A DNA stretch of 64,000 bases from Herpetosiphon giganteus (GTDB lineage Bacteria > Chloroflexota > Chloroflexia > Chloroflexales > Herpetosiphonaceae): contig NZ_JAFBCZ010000023.1 in NCBI RefSeq assembly GCF_016907925.1, forward strand, positions 28,153 through 92,152, read 5' to 3'. Below are positions 28,255-37,519 of this stretch, piece by piece (positions within the stretch are counted from its first letter, which is position 1; every line of letters begins with the position of its first letter). The notes beneath the pieces were generated by a model. That model made no database searches. It worked only from the letters and a program-made list of their open reading frames with translations, and was not told where the DNA came from. Position numbers and translations under genes: made by a program.

Positions 28255-30027
28255 TTAATTAGGACAGCGTAAGTTTACGCATTCTGGGCCACGAGCAATA
28301 TGCTCGCTGAAAAATGTATTAACTGCATCGAGATTTGCATTATCGCGCAGCATCAAACGATATTCCCAGGCGGTCATTGCTACCGTAGCATCCAAATCAA
28401 AGCGTTTTTGCAAAATTGTATGATGATCGCGGCGATAAAGATTGTCAAAAGTCGCTTCTAATTGCGCAAGCTCCATTGGTGTAATTAATTGCGGATTATA
28501 AAAAATCAACACCGCGCCATGTTCTAAGTTATGCACCATTGCCTCATCACTCACAAAATCATCGTAACGCCCCCATTGAGCTGGCGCTGGCGCATGATAG
28601 CCAGAAGTTGGCGGCAATGATGGATATTCAGTTGTGCCAAAAATATGCTGTGGTGGATCAACCGCTGGAATATATTCGCCAAGCCACATTTGATCTAATT
28701 CCACCTTTTTTGGTTTGATTGGTGGCTTTTGATTAAAGGTTGCTAAGCTAAATGCTGGTGTAACTTCTACCCGATCGATTGCAGTCTTGCCCCAAATAAT
28801 TGGATAAATAATAGTTTCGCCACGCTGGTTCATGTTTAAACTAGCGTTATTTGTAATGCGATCGATATAGCCTGAACCAGCGCCAATAACAGTATCTTGA
28901 GCATCGTAAATCAACAGCGAAATACTGGTTGCAGTAATTACATCACTATTGATTGCAATTGGATTAACTGGATAGGCTTGATATTCTTTGCCAAAACTTT
29001 CTTGTAAGCGCCCAAAGTGAATCAGATCAATCGTATTTGATAGCTTGACTTTAATTTGTGGGGCTGGTTGCGTAATTTCGATTGGATAGCCCTTGCCTAG
29101 GCTAATTTCGACGCTTTTGGCGCGAAATTTCATTCCGGTAAATACGCCATCGGTCACGACGATTTTTTGCTTAGGTAGCAACAATTCAATCGTATTGGTA
29201 TTTTTCAGCACTTTATTTGATTGACTGGTTAAAGTCATCGTGTAGGGAACGTTGTATAACGCTTGATCGCTGGGATTCTCAATTTCAAAATAGACCATTG
29301 CCTGATCGGTCATTGGCGTTTGGCCAACGCCTGAACGCACAATATTTAGCGCAACTTCAACTTGCTGCGGCTCTGCATTGGCAGCAGATTTGTCGCTTGC
29401 CTGCAATAAAGGCCAAAGTTGCAGGCCCAGCAAAATCAACAGCCCAATGCCACATAAACTTGCCCCAAGCAGCATCAGCGTTTTGGGCAACGAACGCGAC
29501 TGCTTGGCCGTTGTTGGCGGACTCAAGCGCAAGGTTGGCAGATCCGCGTTATAAGTGTTTGGCACAAGCTCGGTCGTTGGCTGCACTGAAAACAGCGGCG
29601 TTGTTTTAATATCGCTTGCTGCCAGCTGCGGCGTAGGTTGAGCATCGGCCAGCGGGATTGTCTTTTTGCTATTGGCCTGCATGGCTTGCCCAGCACTGGG
29701 TGCTAGCTGCGACGTAGGCTGTGCATCGGCCAGCGGGATGGTCTTTTTGGCGATCGACAAGATGCGGCGCTCAGGGCTTGGCATTGGCTCGGCGCTTGGT
29801 TGTTTTGCCAAGGGCGTGATTGCTGGCGCTGCTGCATCAATTGCGGCAATGCGGCGCAAACATTCGGCCTGTTGGGCCGGATCAGTCACGATGGTGGCTA
29901 GAATGCGCCAAGCCTCACGTTCTTGAGGATTTTGGCGAATAACCCCAGCCAGCAGCTGTTTGGCGCGCTGATGATCATTTTGGTCTAAGGCTTGGGCAAC
30001 TGCATGTTGCCAATTGGTTGCTTCCAT
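28255..30027 (-). CDS. DUF3105 membrane protein, T-box-controlled
   Basis: A 590-residue protein; ATG at 30027 follows GAGGG (a GTG just before it is also possible). The N-terminal 55 residues form a short TPR-like helical pair. A low-complexity stretch then carries a near-duplicated KKTIPLADAQPT segment (about 92-104 and 123-135). One transmembrane helix spans residues about 182-208, putting the rest outside. The C-terminal about 140 residues match DUF3105 (PSLPPTSGYHAPAPAQWGRY, then NLEHGAVLIFYNP), which includes a conserved His-Gly pair. The function of DUF3105 is unknown. Its position between the T-box and valS implies expression in response to uncharged tRNA. Confidence 0.75.
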   Translation of the reverse strand: MEATNWQHAVAQALDQNDHQRAKQLLAGVIRQNPQEREAWRILATIVTDPAQQAECLRRIAAIDAAAPAITPLAKQPSAEPMPSPERRILSIAKKTIPLADAQPTSQLAPSAGQAMQANSKKTIPLADAQPTPQLAASDIKTTPLFSVQPTTELVPNTYNADLPTLRLSPPTTAKQSRSLPKTLMLLGASLCGIGLLILLGLQLWPLLQASDKSAANAEPQQVEVALNIVRSGVGQTPMTDQAMVYFEIENPSDQALYNVPYTMTLTSQSNKVLKNTNTIELLLPKQKIVVTDGVFTGMKFRAKSVEISLGKGYPIEITQPAPQIKVKLSNTIDLIHFGRLQESFGKEYQAYPVNPIAINSDVITATSISLLIYDAQDTVIGAGSGYIDRITNNASLNMNQRGETIIYPIIWGKTAIDRVEVTPAFSLATFNQKPPIKPKKVELDQMWLGEYIPAVDPPQHIFGTTEYPSLPPTSGYHAPAPAQWGRYDDFVSDEAMVHNLEHGAVLIFYNPQLITPMELAQLEATFDNLYRRDHHTILQKRFDLDATVAMTAWEYRLMLRDNANLDAVNTFFSEHIARGPECVNLRCPN

Positions 30028-30060
30028 CACATTCCCTCATTGAATGGTTGCCGCTAAAAA

Positions 30061-30300
30061 CAAAAACCCCACGCCCAACAAGGACGAGAGGAAACTCGTG
30101 GTACCACCTTGATTATGTTGCCGCAGCAACATCACTCATGAGCGCGATAACGGGCGCACCCGAACCAACTTACTGAAATTCAGTTGATCGACTTCCAAGC
30201 CACGTTCAATTATTGCTCAACCGAGGGTGCTTTCAGCCGCCGACACCCAATCTCTGGCGGGAACCAATAATTTACTCATCTTGTTCAACGTCATTTGCGA
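30061..30300 (-). promoter_or_regulatory. T-box leader (probably tRNA-Val responsive)
   Basis: On the minus strand the invariant T-box sequence AAGGTGGTACCACGAG is at 30095-30110. The terminator forms when CCACG pairs with CGTGG just before GGTTTTTG (30061-30069). Stem I is visible: GATGAGTAAATTATTG pairs through AATTATTG with CAATAATT, then GAAC and GUG (minus-strand codon at 30201-30203), a candidate valine specifier. The class senses uncharged tRNA and then prevents termination. The specifier assignment is inferred from position and from valS downstream. Confidence 0.88.
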
Positions 30301-30308
30301 TTGCTCAA

Positions 30309-30337
30309 ATAATAGCCATGCTTGCGCCTTGTGTCAA
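30309..30337 (-). promoter_or_regulatory. Sigma-70 promoter of the T-box/DUF3105/valS unit
   Basis: Minus strand: TTGACA (30332-30337), a 17-base spacer, TATTAT (30309-30314), directly upstream of the T-box leader. Confidence 0.85.
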
Positions 30338-30425
30338 GCGCGGGCTTTGCGACAATTTTGCGACACCTTCGTGATACTCCGGTAACACTTGAGACCTATG
30401 CTAAAGCCAATCACAAGGAGGCTTT

Positions 30426-30803
30426 ATGCAACACTTAACTATTGCCACAATCAGCATCGCCAGTCGTCGCGCACTGCTGCATAGCTTAATTTCAGCCAAC
30501 CCAGCCTATGAATTAGTTGCCGATATTACCCATGCTGAGGCGTTGCACTTGTTGCCAAACCTTCAGCCCGATGTCGTGATTATTGATGCAGCCATGTTGA
30601 ATATTAATCCCTTGGCAGCGCTCAAAAGTTTAAATCAATGGCTAAGCTGCCCTGCTAGCTTGGTTTTGAGCAACGGCTCACGCAACGAACACCAACTTTG
30701 GCTCGATCTAGGGGCGCATGCAGTTGCCCGCCTCGAACAGCCAGAAACGATTGCCCAAGCCTTGGCCGAACTAGCTCGCCAAGCTCAGCTCCAAGCTGCC
30801 TAG
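30426..30803 (+). CDS. Stand-alone receiver-like protein (degenerate)
   Basis: A 125-residue protein with the alternating beta/alpha pattern of a CheY-type receiver. The phospho-acceptor Asp54 is present in PDVVIIDAAM, and a Ser in SLVLSNGS stands where the conserved Thr/Ser should be. The acidic pair expected after strand beta-1 is missing (ISIASRRA), and the Lys before the late Pro is replaced (RLEQPE). Phosphorylation is therefore uncertain, and it may act as a pseudo-receiver. AAGGAGG precedes the ATG. No kinase gene is adjacent. Confidence 0.65.
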   Translation: MQHLTIATISIASRRALLHSLISANPAYELVADITHAEALHLLPNLQPDVVIIDAAMLNINPLAALKSLNQWLSCPASLVLSNGSRNEHQLWLDLGAHAVARLEQPETIAQALAELARQAQLQAA

Positions 30804-30829
30804 TAACGAGGGATCGGTTGTTGGGGACT

Positions 30830-30975
30830 GGGGAGTAAAAAGGCTATAGGCTATTGGAATTAGTACCATCCTACCAAATGTTTCGCTAGCCACCAGCCCA
30901 GAGCCTTACTTCCTTCCTCTGCGCTAAACTCCGATCCCCAATGTCTATGTTCTATGTTCTTTGCTCTATGTTCTT
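30830..30975. repeat. Dispersed repeat words upstream of the ABC operon
   Basis: GGCTATAGGCTATTGG near 30841, and at 30947-30975 a 29-base run of ATGTTCT/TTGCTC words that is an exact inverted copy of 22566-22594. The ribosome site of the following gene abuts this repeat. Confidence 0.75.
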
Positions 30976-30989
30976 TTTAAGGAATTTTC

Positions 30990-31700
30990 ATGCTTGCACC
31001 AACTTCGGCTACTGCACCTGTAGCCTTAATGCGCGATGTGTCGCATATTGTTCAACTCGGCACAACTAACTTGACGATTTTGAACAATATTTCGTTGGAA
31101 ATTGCGCGTGGTTCGTGGGTCGCATTAACTGGCCCTTCAGGCTCTGGTAAATCGACCTTGCTGGGCATTTTGGCGGGCCTTGATACGCCGAGCCATGGCC
31201 ATGTGCGCTTGAATGATGTCGATATTACTAAGATGGGCGAGCCACAATTGGCCCGTTTGCGTAATCAAACGATTGGGGTTGTGTTTCAAGCATTTAATTT
31301 GATTCCAACCATGACCGCCCAAGAAAATGTTGAAGCTCCATTATTTGTGCATCGCAATCGCAGCGATATTAGCCAACGCGCCAAGGCGATGCTCGAATTG
31401 GTGGGCCTTGGCGATCGGCGTGATCATCGGCCTGCCCAGCTTTCTGGCGGCCAGCAACAACGGGTTGCAATTGCCCGCGCTTTGGTCACAACGCCACAGT
31501 TGCTGATTGCCGATGAGCCAACTGGCAACTTGGATAGTGCTACCAGCAAGCAAATTCTGGACTTATTTGCCGATCTACGCCGCCAACTAAATATTACGAT
31601 TGTGATGGTGACCCACGATCGCGATGTGGCAGCGCGGGCTGATCGCCAACTGTACCTCGTCGATGGCCAGATTCGCCACGATAGCGCGAGGGCTGAGTAG
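30990..31700 (+). CDS. ABC transporter ATP-binding protein (LolD/MacB type)
   Basis: A 236-residue ATPase. Walker A is GPSGSGKST (near 48-56), the signature LSGGQQQRVAIARAL (near 150), Walker B LLIADEPTGNLDS (near 171-183) and an H-loop THDRD. The EPTGNLDS and PTMTAQENVEAPL features mark the MacB/LolD subfamily, which uses mechanotransmission rather than classical transport. It is followed without any gap by its FtsX-type permease, so the two form one unit. Substrate unknown. Confidence 0.92.
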   Translation: MLAPTSATAPVALMRDVSHIVQLGTTNLTILNNISLEIARGSWVALTGPSGSGKSTLLGILAGLDTPSHGHVRLNDVDITKMGEPQLARLRNQTIGVVFQAFNLIPTMTAQENVEAPLFVHRNRSDISQRAKAMLELVGLGDRRDHRPAQLSGGQQQRVAIARALVTTPQLLIADEPTGNLDSATSKQILDLFADLRRQLNITIVMVTHDRDVAARADRQLYLVDGQIRHDSARAE

Positions 31701-34136
31701 ATGGGGCTGCGATTTGCGTTTAATTATGCTTGGCGCTCGTTGCGTTTAGGCGGTCAGCGCACCGTGCTGGCAATTATCTGTATCGCTTTTGGCGTGATGT
31801 CGCTTGGTGCGATGCAAAGTTTATCCACGGCAATTAATCGAAGCTTTGTTGAAAATCGAGTCAGCGCTGGCGGCGATGCCTCGCTCAATTGGCCCGACGG
31901 CCCGATTGGCCCTGAGCAACAAGCCCAACTTGAGCAGCTCAAGCAAACTGGCGTGATTGGCGATTATGTGGTCTATTCGGCGATTCTGCCGAGTATGCTT
32001 AAGCCTGCTGGCGGCGATCATGTGATTTTTAGTGGCATAGGTTATGGAATCGATCCCGCAACCTATCCATTATTGGGTGAGTTGCATGTAAGCGAGCCAG
32101 CCAACGCCACCATGACTGACCTCTTCAAGCAGCCCGATGCGGTTGTGCTGAGTGAGGTTTTGGCCAAGCAGCACGATTTGGAGCTTGGTCAAGAGTTGGT
32201 GATGCTGCTTGAACAAGGGACAATTCCCAAACGGCTCAAATTGGTTGGCTTCGTTGATCGAGTGCCGAATATGAACGCCGATAGTTTATTTTTCAGCCTT
32301 GAAACTGCGAATACCTTGGATGGCGAAGCTACTTTGAATTCGGTGCGGGTGGTTTGGGGCCAGCGTGGCGCGCAAGTTGCCGCCTTGGAGCAAGCAGGTT
32401 GGTTAGTTTCAGTGGTTAGCAGTGAGCCATCAGAGACAGCTGACTTTTTCAACATGACCTTGCGCGGTGCTGGCGTGTTAGGCTTGATTGTCAGCGGGAT
32501 TGGGGTGGCAAACACGATGCAAGTTGTGTTGGCTCGTCGCCGCAACGAAATTGCCATCCTTAAAACCTTGGGCTACCGAGGCCCACAATTGCTGCTCTTG
32601 TTTGGCTTGGAAACGACCTTGCTTGGCTTAATTGGCAGTATTTTTGGAGCGCTTGCCGCCGTGTTGATTGGCGATCAATTAACTAGTTTGTTTGAACGCA
32701 CCAGTGCCTTTATGTTGCCAACGGTGGTTGATTGGCGCATTTTGGCGGCGGCAGTGGGCTTGGGCATCGCGACAACCTTGATTTTTGGCATGGTGGCGAT
32801 TGTTAAGGCTAATGCTGTGCGGCCTGGTTCGTTGTTGCGCACTGGCCCAATTGAGGTGAACCCAACCACTCGCCGCGCTATGGGTGCTTTGTATGCTGGT
32901 TTGGGCGCAATGTTTGCCTTGGTTGCCAGCATCAGCATGGGTTCATTTGGGGCTGGAATGATCGTGTTTGTTGGCGCGCTGGTTGGTTTGGCCTTGCTTA
33001 ATTGGCTGTTTCAGGGCATTTTGTGGTTGGTTGCCAAAATACCATTGCCTGGTTATTGGCTGCGTTTGGCCAGCCGCAATATGCAGCGCAACGGCCAACG
33101 AGCAACGTTTGCAATTATCGCCTTAGCAATTGGCGTATTTACGATTGGCTTTTCGGCAACTGCCTTGCTAACGGTCAAAAAACAGCTTGATCTGCGGGCT
33201 GACCCCAACACTGATCTTACGCGGGCCTTGTGGATGATTACTGCCCCAAGCGACGAGCCGCAGGTGGCGGCAATGTTACCGCAACTGCAACAACCAGCGC
33301 TTGAGCCAATTCGCATGCTCGAAGTTACCATTGCCTTGCCTGATAGCGAAGATGGGCCGATTCAGGCTGCTGCTCGCAGTCGTGATCAACTTGCTGATCT
33401 GCAATTGACTGAGGGCGAATGGCAAGCTGGCGTTGATGAGATGATGTTTGAAACGTGGTTTTTCAGCGATATTCCACTTGGCAGCGAATTTGCAGTCATT
33501 GGCTCAAATCAGAAGCTGCGTTTGGTTGGCCGCTATGATGCCACCGGTAGTCAAGCATCAAGCCCAATTGTGATCAGTCCAGCAGCGCTGCAACAACTTC
33601 CCGTCAAGCGCGGTAGTTCAATCTATATCCTGAATTTGCCGATTAATCAATTGAGCGCGGTAACTAGCACGGTTAATCAAGCGTTGCCCCAGGCCTTTGT
33701 CTATAACGAAGTCGACTTGTATAACGCGACGCAAATGCTCTATAAATCGCTGGGCATGTTTGCGATAGCAGTGGCTAGCTTGGCCTTTGTAGCGGGCGTG
33801 GTGCTGATTGCGAATGCGGTTGGTTTGGCCTTATTTGAGCGCCGCCGCGAAATGGGCATTTTCAAGGCGGTTGGCTATAGCACCAGCAATTTACTGCGCA
33901 GCATCAGCATGGAATATAGTTTGATTGGCTTAATTGCTGGCAGCTTTGGGATGCTGGCGGTGTGGATTGCAATTGTTGTGCTCAACACGCTCCAGCCAAA
34001 AGCCAAAATGGGGCTTGATTTCATGCCTGGCTTGTTGATTTTTGGTTGTTCGATTGGCCTTGCCTTGTTGACCGCATTGGCGGTTGCTTGGCGACCTGCT
34101 CATCGACGACCGTTGCATGTGCTACGTGAGGAGTAA
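31701..34136 (+). CDS. FtsX/MacB-type ABC transporter permease
   Basis: An 811-residue permease starting on the base after the ATPase stop. An N-terminal helix (about 18-40) precedes a large extracytoplasmic domain (about 45-235), three helices (about 255-370), two further helices (about 395-450), a second transmembrane start (about 475-495), another external domain, and three C-terminal helices (about 680-805). This is the duplicated FtsX architecture with ten predicted helices. NTMQVVLARRRNEIAILKTLGY and FERRREMGIFKAVGY are the two copies of the cytoplasmic coupling motif. Possible roles are lipoprotein or peptide export. It directly precedes the SARP-like regulator. Confidence 0.9.
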   Translation: MGLRFAFNYAWRSLRLGGQRTVLAIICIAFGVMSLGAMQSLSTAINRSFVENRVSAGGDASLNWPDGPIGPEQQAQLEQLKQTGVIGDYVVYSAILPSMLKPAGGDHVIFSGIGYGIDPATYPLLGELHVSEPANATMTDLFKQPDAVVLSEVLAKQHDLELGQELVMLLEQGTIPKRLKLVGFVDRVPNMNADSLFFSLETANTLDGEATLNSVRVVWGQRGAQVAALEQAGWLVSVVSSEPSETADFFNMTLRGAGVLGLIVSGIGVANTMQVVLARRRNEIAILKTLGYRGPQLLLLFGLETTLLGLIGSIFGALAAVLIGDQLTSLFERTSAFMLPTVVDWRILAAAVGLGIATTLIFGMVAIVKANAVRPGSLLRTGPIEVNPTTRRAMGALYAGLGAMFALVASISMGSFGAGMIVFVGALVGLALLNWLFQGILWLVAKIPLPGYWLRLASRNMQRNGQRATFAIIALAIGVFTIGFSATALLTVKKQLDLRADPNTDLTRALWMITAPSDEPQVAAMLPQLQQPALEPIRMLEVTIALPDSEDGPIQAAARSRDQLADLQLTEGEWQAGVDEMMFETWFFSDIPLGSEFAVIGSNQKLRLVGRYDATGSQASSPIVISPAALQQLPVKRGSSIYILNLPINQLSAVTSTVNQALPQAFVYNEVDLYNATQMLYKSLGMFAIAVASLAFVAGVVLIANAVGLALFERRREMGIFKAVGYSTSNLLRSISMEYSLIGLIAGSFGMLAVWIAIVVLNTLQPKAKMGLDFMPGLLIFGCSIGLALLTALAVAWRPAHRRPLHVLREE

Positions 34137-34163
34137 GCTGGCTTTTATGCTACACTGGAAATT

Positions 34164-37100
34164 GTGCAGCATACACGTGATTATCCGCAACTGAATGACG
34201 ATTTGATCGAACGCCCACGCCTTCAAGCCCAATTGGAGGCGTGTTGGACATGCCGTTTAACTGTGGTTGTGGCGGCGGCTGGCTATGGCAAAACCACAAT
34301 TCTGGCCCAGTGGATGCAGCAAACGCTTGGCGGCGATTGTTTGTGGTATGGCTTGAATATCCCAACCGAGGCCGAGCAACTTCAGCGCCTGCTGATTAAT
34401 CTGACCACAGGCCGTTTTCCGCTGATTAAGCCCATCAATAGCTTGGCCGATTTGTTTGATTGCTGGGCAACTTTGGCTCCGCGGCGCATTGCTTTGGTGC
34501 TTGATGATTGCCAACAGTTGCAGGCCAGCGCTTGGCAGTTGTTGCAAGAAGTGCTGCGTTTTGCCCCAACCAACGTGCATCTGGTGATAAGTAGCCGCCA
34601 ATTGCCGCAGCTTGATTGGGCTAGTTTGGCGGCGCGCGGTCAATATCGCCAACTCAATGCTGCTGAATTACGATTTAGCGCGGCGGAAGTTGCCCAACTG
34701 TTGCCAAGCCAAAATTCTAGCCAACGTGATGCTGCATGGCAAGCAACCAATGGCTGGCCCGCTGGTTTGCGTTTATGGCGGGCGTTGCCACATAGCTATC
34801 AAGGCACGATTGGCGCTTTTTTGGCGCAAGATGTGCTGGCTCAATTGCCCGCTCCTGTGCGCCGAACCGCCCAATTTGCTGCCCTGTTGCCATTTTTCAA
34901 TCAAGCAGTGCTAACAGCGATGGCCGTGCCTGATCCAGCGAGTATCTGGCAATATAACCTGTTTGTTGTGCCCGACCACGCTGATTGGTGGCGCTTTGAG
35001 CCGTTTTGGTTGGAGGTTGTACGCCAAGAGCCGTTGGCCGAAGCCGAGCAATTGTTGACTCAAGCGGCAACGTGGTTTGATCAACAGGGGCATTATGAAG
35101 CGGCTCTTGATCTCTGGTGTCGTTTGGGCCAATGGTCAAAGGTCGCCGCGCGGCTTAAACAGGCTGGTTTGACGTTGTTGGCCCAGCAGCAGCCAGTTTT
35201 GCAATGGTTGCAACAATTGCCAGCCAACGAGCGCCAAAGTGGCGAATTATTGCATGTGCATGGCTTGGCCTTGCGTGAACACGATCCGGTGTTGGCGGCT
35301 CAAACGTTGGCCTTGGCCGCCCAAGCCTATCGGGCTGAGCAACGCTACGCCGAGGCTTTTCAGGTGGTTGGCGAACAATGTTTAATCTATTTTTGGCAGG
35401 GCGACGAGCAAGCCTTGTTTGCTGCTGCCCGCGAAAGTTTTAGCCTCAAAAGTTTTGTTTGGTATCGCCAACGCCGTGATTTATTGAAATTTCCCTTATT
35501 GCTGTTTCAGATCAAGCGTGGGCGCTATCTCAAGGCCTTGGCAACGGCCCAAAGTTTGGCCCACAGCGAATTGCCCTTCTTTTGGCGGTGGGTGGCTGCG
35601 TGTGTTGTCGGCGGCTTGTATACGATTTTGACCTTGCCGAATGAAGGCATTCAATGGATCGAAGCGTGGTTGCAACATCCGCAAGTGCAAGCCGAGCCAG
35701 CCATGCGTATGAGCTTGTTGGATCTCTTGGCAACCTGTTTGATGAGCCGTTCGACCCCTGAAGATCGGTTGCTTGCCCAAGATTTGGCTGAGCAGGCCAG
35801 TAGGCTGAGCGAGCGCTATGGCGTGCGTTTGACTCGTTTGCAAACCCGTGGAACCAAGCTTGGGCTAGCTTTGCTTGAGGCCGATCGGCCAACGACCGAG
35901 CGCTTGATTCAACAATTATTGCAGCCAAGCGATGAGCCATTGCCCTCGATTATGCGGAATCGGTTGTTGGCCTTGCGGGCGTTTGCTTGGGCCAGTTTAG
36001 GCGAAGTGAAGCTTGCTCAGCACGATGCAACCAGCAGCGAGCGCGGCCTGATTCGCGATGATGCGTTGTATGGCGCTGATCCGCGCATGTGGTTGATGTT
36101 GGCCCAGGCATGGTTTTGCTGTGGCGAATATCGGCGCGCGTTGGCGGCCTTGGAGCGTGCCAAGCCGATGATTGAAGCAGCGCAATCGCCAATTTTGCGC
36201 TTGCGAGCTGGCCTCGTGCAGCTTGCTAGCCGCTGGCAATTGCAGCCAAGCACCCAATTAATTGGCGAAGCCACCACAATTTGGCGCGATTATTTGACTG
36301 ATGGCGATCGCCATATGAACGCCACGCCATTAATCTTGACGACGTTGCTGGTTGAATTAGGCTTGCGCACGGGGATTGCGCCCCAGCGGATTGCCCAATT
36401 TCTAGCCGAGCGTGATCGTGTAGCCTTGGAGGCGATGTGCTGGAAATTGTATGCCGAGTTGCCCGAGCAACAAAGCGCGCTGCTACAACTTTTGGGCTTG
36501 TATGGCTCGGCGGCAAGCATTGAACGCTTGTTGGAGGTGGTCAAACAAGCTTCGACCCAACAGCGCAAAATTGCCCAACAAAGCTTGACCAGCATTCGCC
36601 AACGCCCAGCGTATGCGCTCAAAATTCAGCTTTTTGGTAGTTTACAGCTGTGGCGTGGTTCGGAGTTGGTTGATGCTAATGAGTGGGCACGCGAAAAGGC
36701 GCGCCAATTATTGGCGTTGTTGCTGCTGCAACGCCCGCGAATTATTAGCCGCGAAGCGGTGATTGAGCAGCTTTGGCCCGAGCTTGCACCGCAAGCAGCT
36801 GATGGTGCCTTGCGCGTAACGCTCAACGCCTTGCTGCATGTGCTGGAGCCAGAACGCAGCGGCGGCGCTAATTCGGCCTTTATTTTGAGCGAAGCTGCTG
36901 GCTTGCGCCTCAATCCGCAAGCCACGATTACCACCGATTATGCCCAATTTCAGAGTTTGCTGCAAACTGCGGCCCAGCATCGCCAGCAAGGAGCCATGCC
37001 CGCCGCGTTACACGCCTATCAAACAGCCTTGGCGATCTATCAGGACGATTTGCTCAGCGATCTGGCCTATGCAGAATGGGTGCTCGATTGGCGCGAGCAA

Positions 37101-37316
37101 GCCTTGACCCAATTTGTCAGCGCAACCAGCGAATATCTGGAATTATTGTTGGCCTATGGCCCAACTGCCGAGGCCATCCCCTACGCCGAACGTTTATTAA
37201 GCTACGATCCATATCACGAGCCAACTTACCAACGCTTAATCGACATCTACCTCATGTTGGGCAATGTTAGCGCAGCCGAGCGCATTCGCAAACGCCTCGA
37301 ACGAATTTCGCTATAA
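34164..37316 (+). CDS. Large MalT/SARP-like ATP-dependent transcriptional regulator
   Basis: A 1050-residue protein with a GTG start 27 bases after the permease stop. The N-terminal STAND-type ATPase has Walker A AAAGYGKTT (residues about 37-45) and a Walker B-like ALVLDDCQQL (near 110-119). A long helical TPR region follows (about 300-800). The C-terminal 240 residues are an OmpR-like winged helix (LQLFGSLQLWRG...LLALLLLQRPRIISREAVIEQLWPE, in part) and a bacterial transcriptional activator domain (AALHAYQTALAIYQDDLL...). Such regulators sense a ligand or partner and switch on nearby genes. It lies 203 bases upstream of the RiPP precursors on the same strand, so it is the best candidate for pathway regulator, though it could serve the ABC transporter. 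Confidence 0.85.
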   Translation: MQHTRDYPQLNDDLIERPRLQAQLEACWTCRLTVVVAAAGYGKTTILAQWMQQTLGGDCLWYGLNIPTEAEQLQRLLINLTTGRFPLIKPINSLADLFDCWATLAPRRIALVLDDCQQLQASAWQLLQEVLRFAPTNVHLVISSRQLPQLDWASLAARGQYRQLNAAELRFSAAEVAQLLPSQNSSQRDAAWQATNGWPAGLRLWRALPHSYQGTIGAFLAQDVLAQLPAPVRRTAQFAALLPFFNQAVLTAMAVPDPASIWQYNLFVVPDHADWWRFEPFWLEVVRQEPLAEAEQLLTQAATWFDQQGHYEAALDLWCRLGQWSKVAARLKQAGLTLLAQQQPVLQWLQQLPANERQSGELLHVHGLALREHDPVLAAQTLALAAQAYRAEQRYAEAFQVVGEQCLIYFWQGDEQALFAAARESFSLKSFVWYRQRRDLLKFPLLLFQIKRGRYLKALATAQSLAHSELPFFWRWVAACVVGGLYTILTLPNEGIQWIEAWLQHPQVQAEPAMRMSLLDLLATCLMSRSTPEDRLLAQDLAEQASRLSERYGVRLTRLQTRGTKLGLALLEADRPTTERLIQQLLQPSDEPLPSIMRNRLLALRAFAWASLGEVKLAQHDATSSERGLIRDDALYGADPRMWLMLAQAWFCCGEYRRALAALERAKPMIEAAQSPILRLRAGLVQLASRWQLQPSTQLIGEATTIWRDYLTDGDRHMNATPLILTTLLVELGLRTGIAPQRIAQFLAERDRVALEAMCWKLYAELPEQQSALLQLLGLYGSAASIERLLEVVKQASTQQRKIAQQSLTSIRQRPAYALKIQLFGSLQLWRGSELVDANEWAREKARQLLALLLLQRPRIISREAVIEQLWPELAPQAADGALRVTLNALLHVLEPERSGGANSAFILSEAAGLRLNPQATITTDYAQFQSLLQTAAQHRQQGAMPAALHAYQTALAIYQDDLLSDLAYAEWVLDWREQALTQFVSATSEYLELLLAYGPTAEAIPYAERLLSYDPYHEPTYQRLIDIYLMLGNVSAAERIRKRLERISL

Positions 37317-37358
37317 CATTTTAATTCAATCAAAGCTTATTTAATATTTTTTAATGAT

Positions 37359-37415
37359 GAGCGATAGCCGATATATCGCTCTTATATCGGTTTAACTATC
37401 GTTGGCCAGATAGTT
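37359..37415. promoter_or_regulatory. Nested inverted repeats upstream of the precursor array
   Basis: Three overlapping palindromes: GAGCGATA (37359-37366)/TATCGCTC (37374-37381); CCGATATA (37368-37375)/TATATCGG (37383-37390); AACTATC (37394-37400)/GATAGTT (37409-37415). The first two cannot form together. They could be operator half-sites for the regulator or a switchable RNA structure in the leader. There is no T-run, so a simple terminator is unlikely. Confidence 0.55.
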
Positions 37416-37519
37416 TGGGCCATGGCGTTGTGGTGTAATAGCCCTGTCAACAACGAGGTGCGCACCCAACGCTGACAAACACTGATAAACAGAGCTTAGC
37501 CCACTAGGAGCACCACCCA

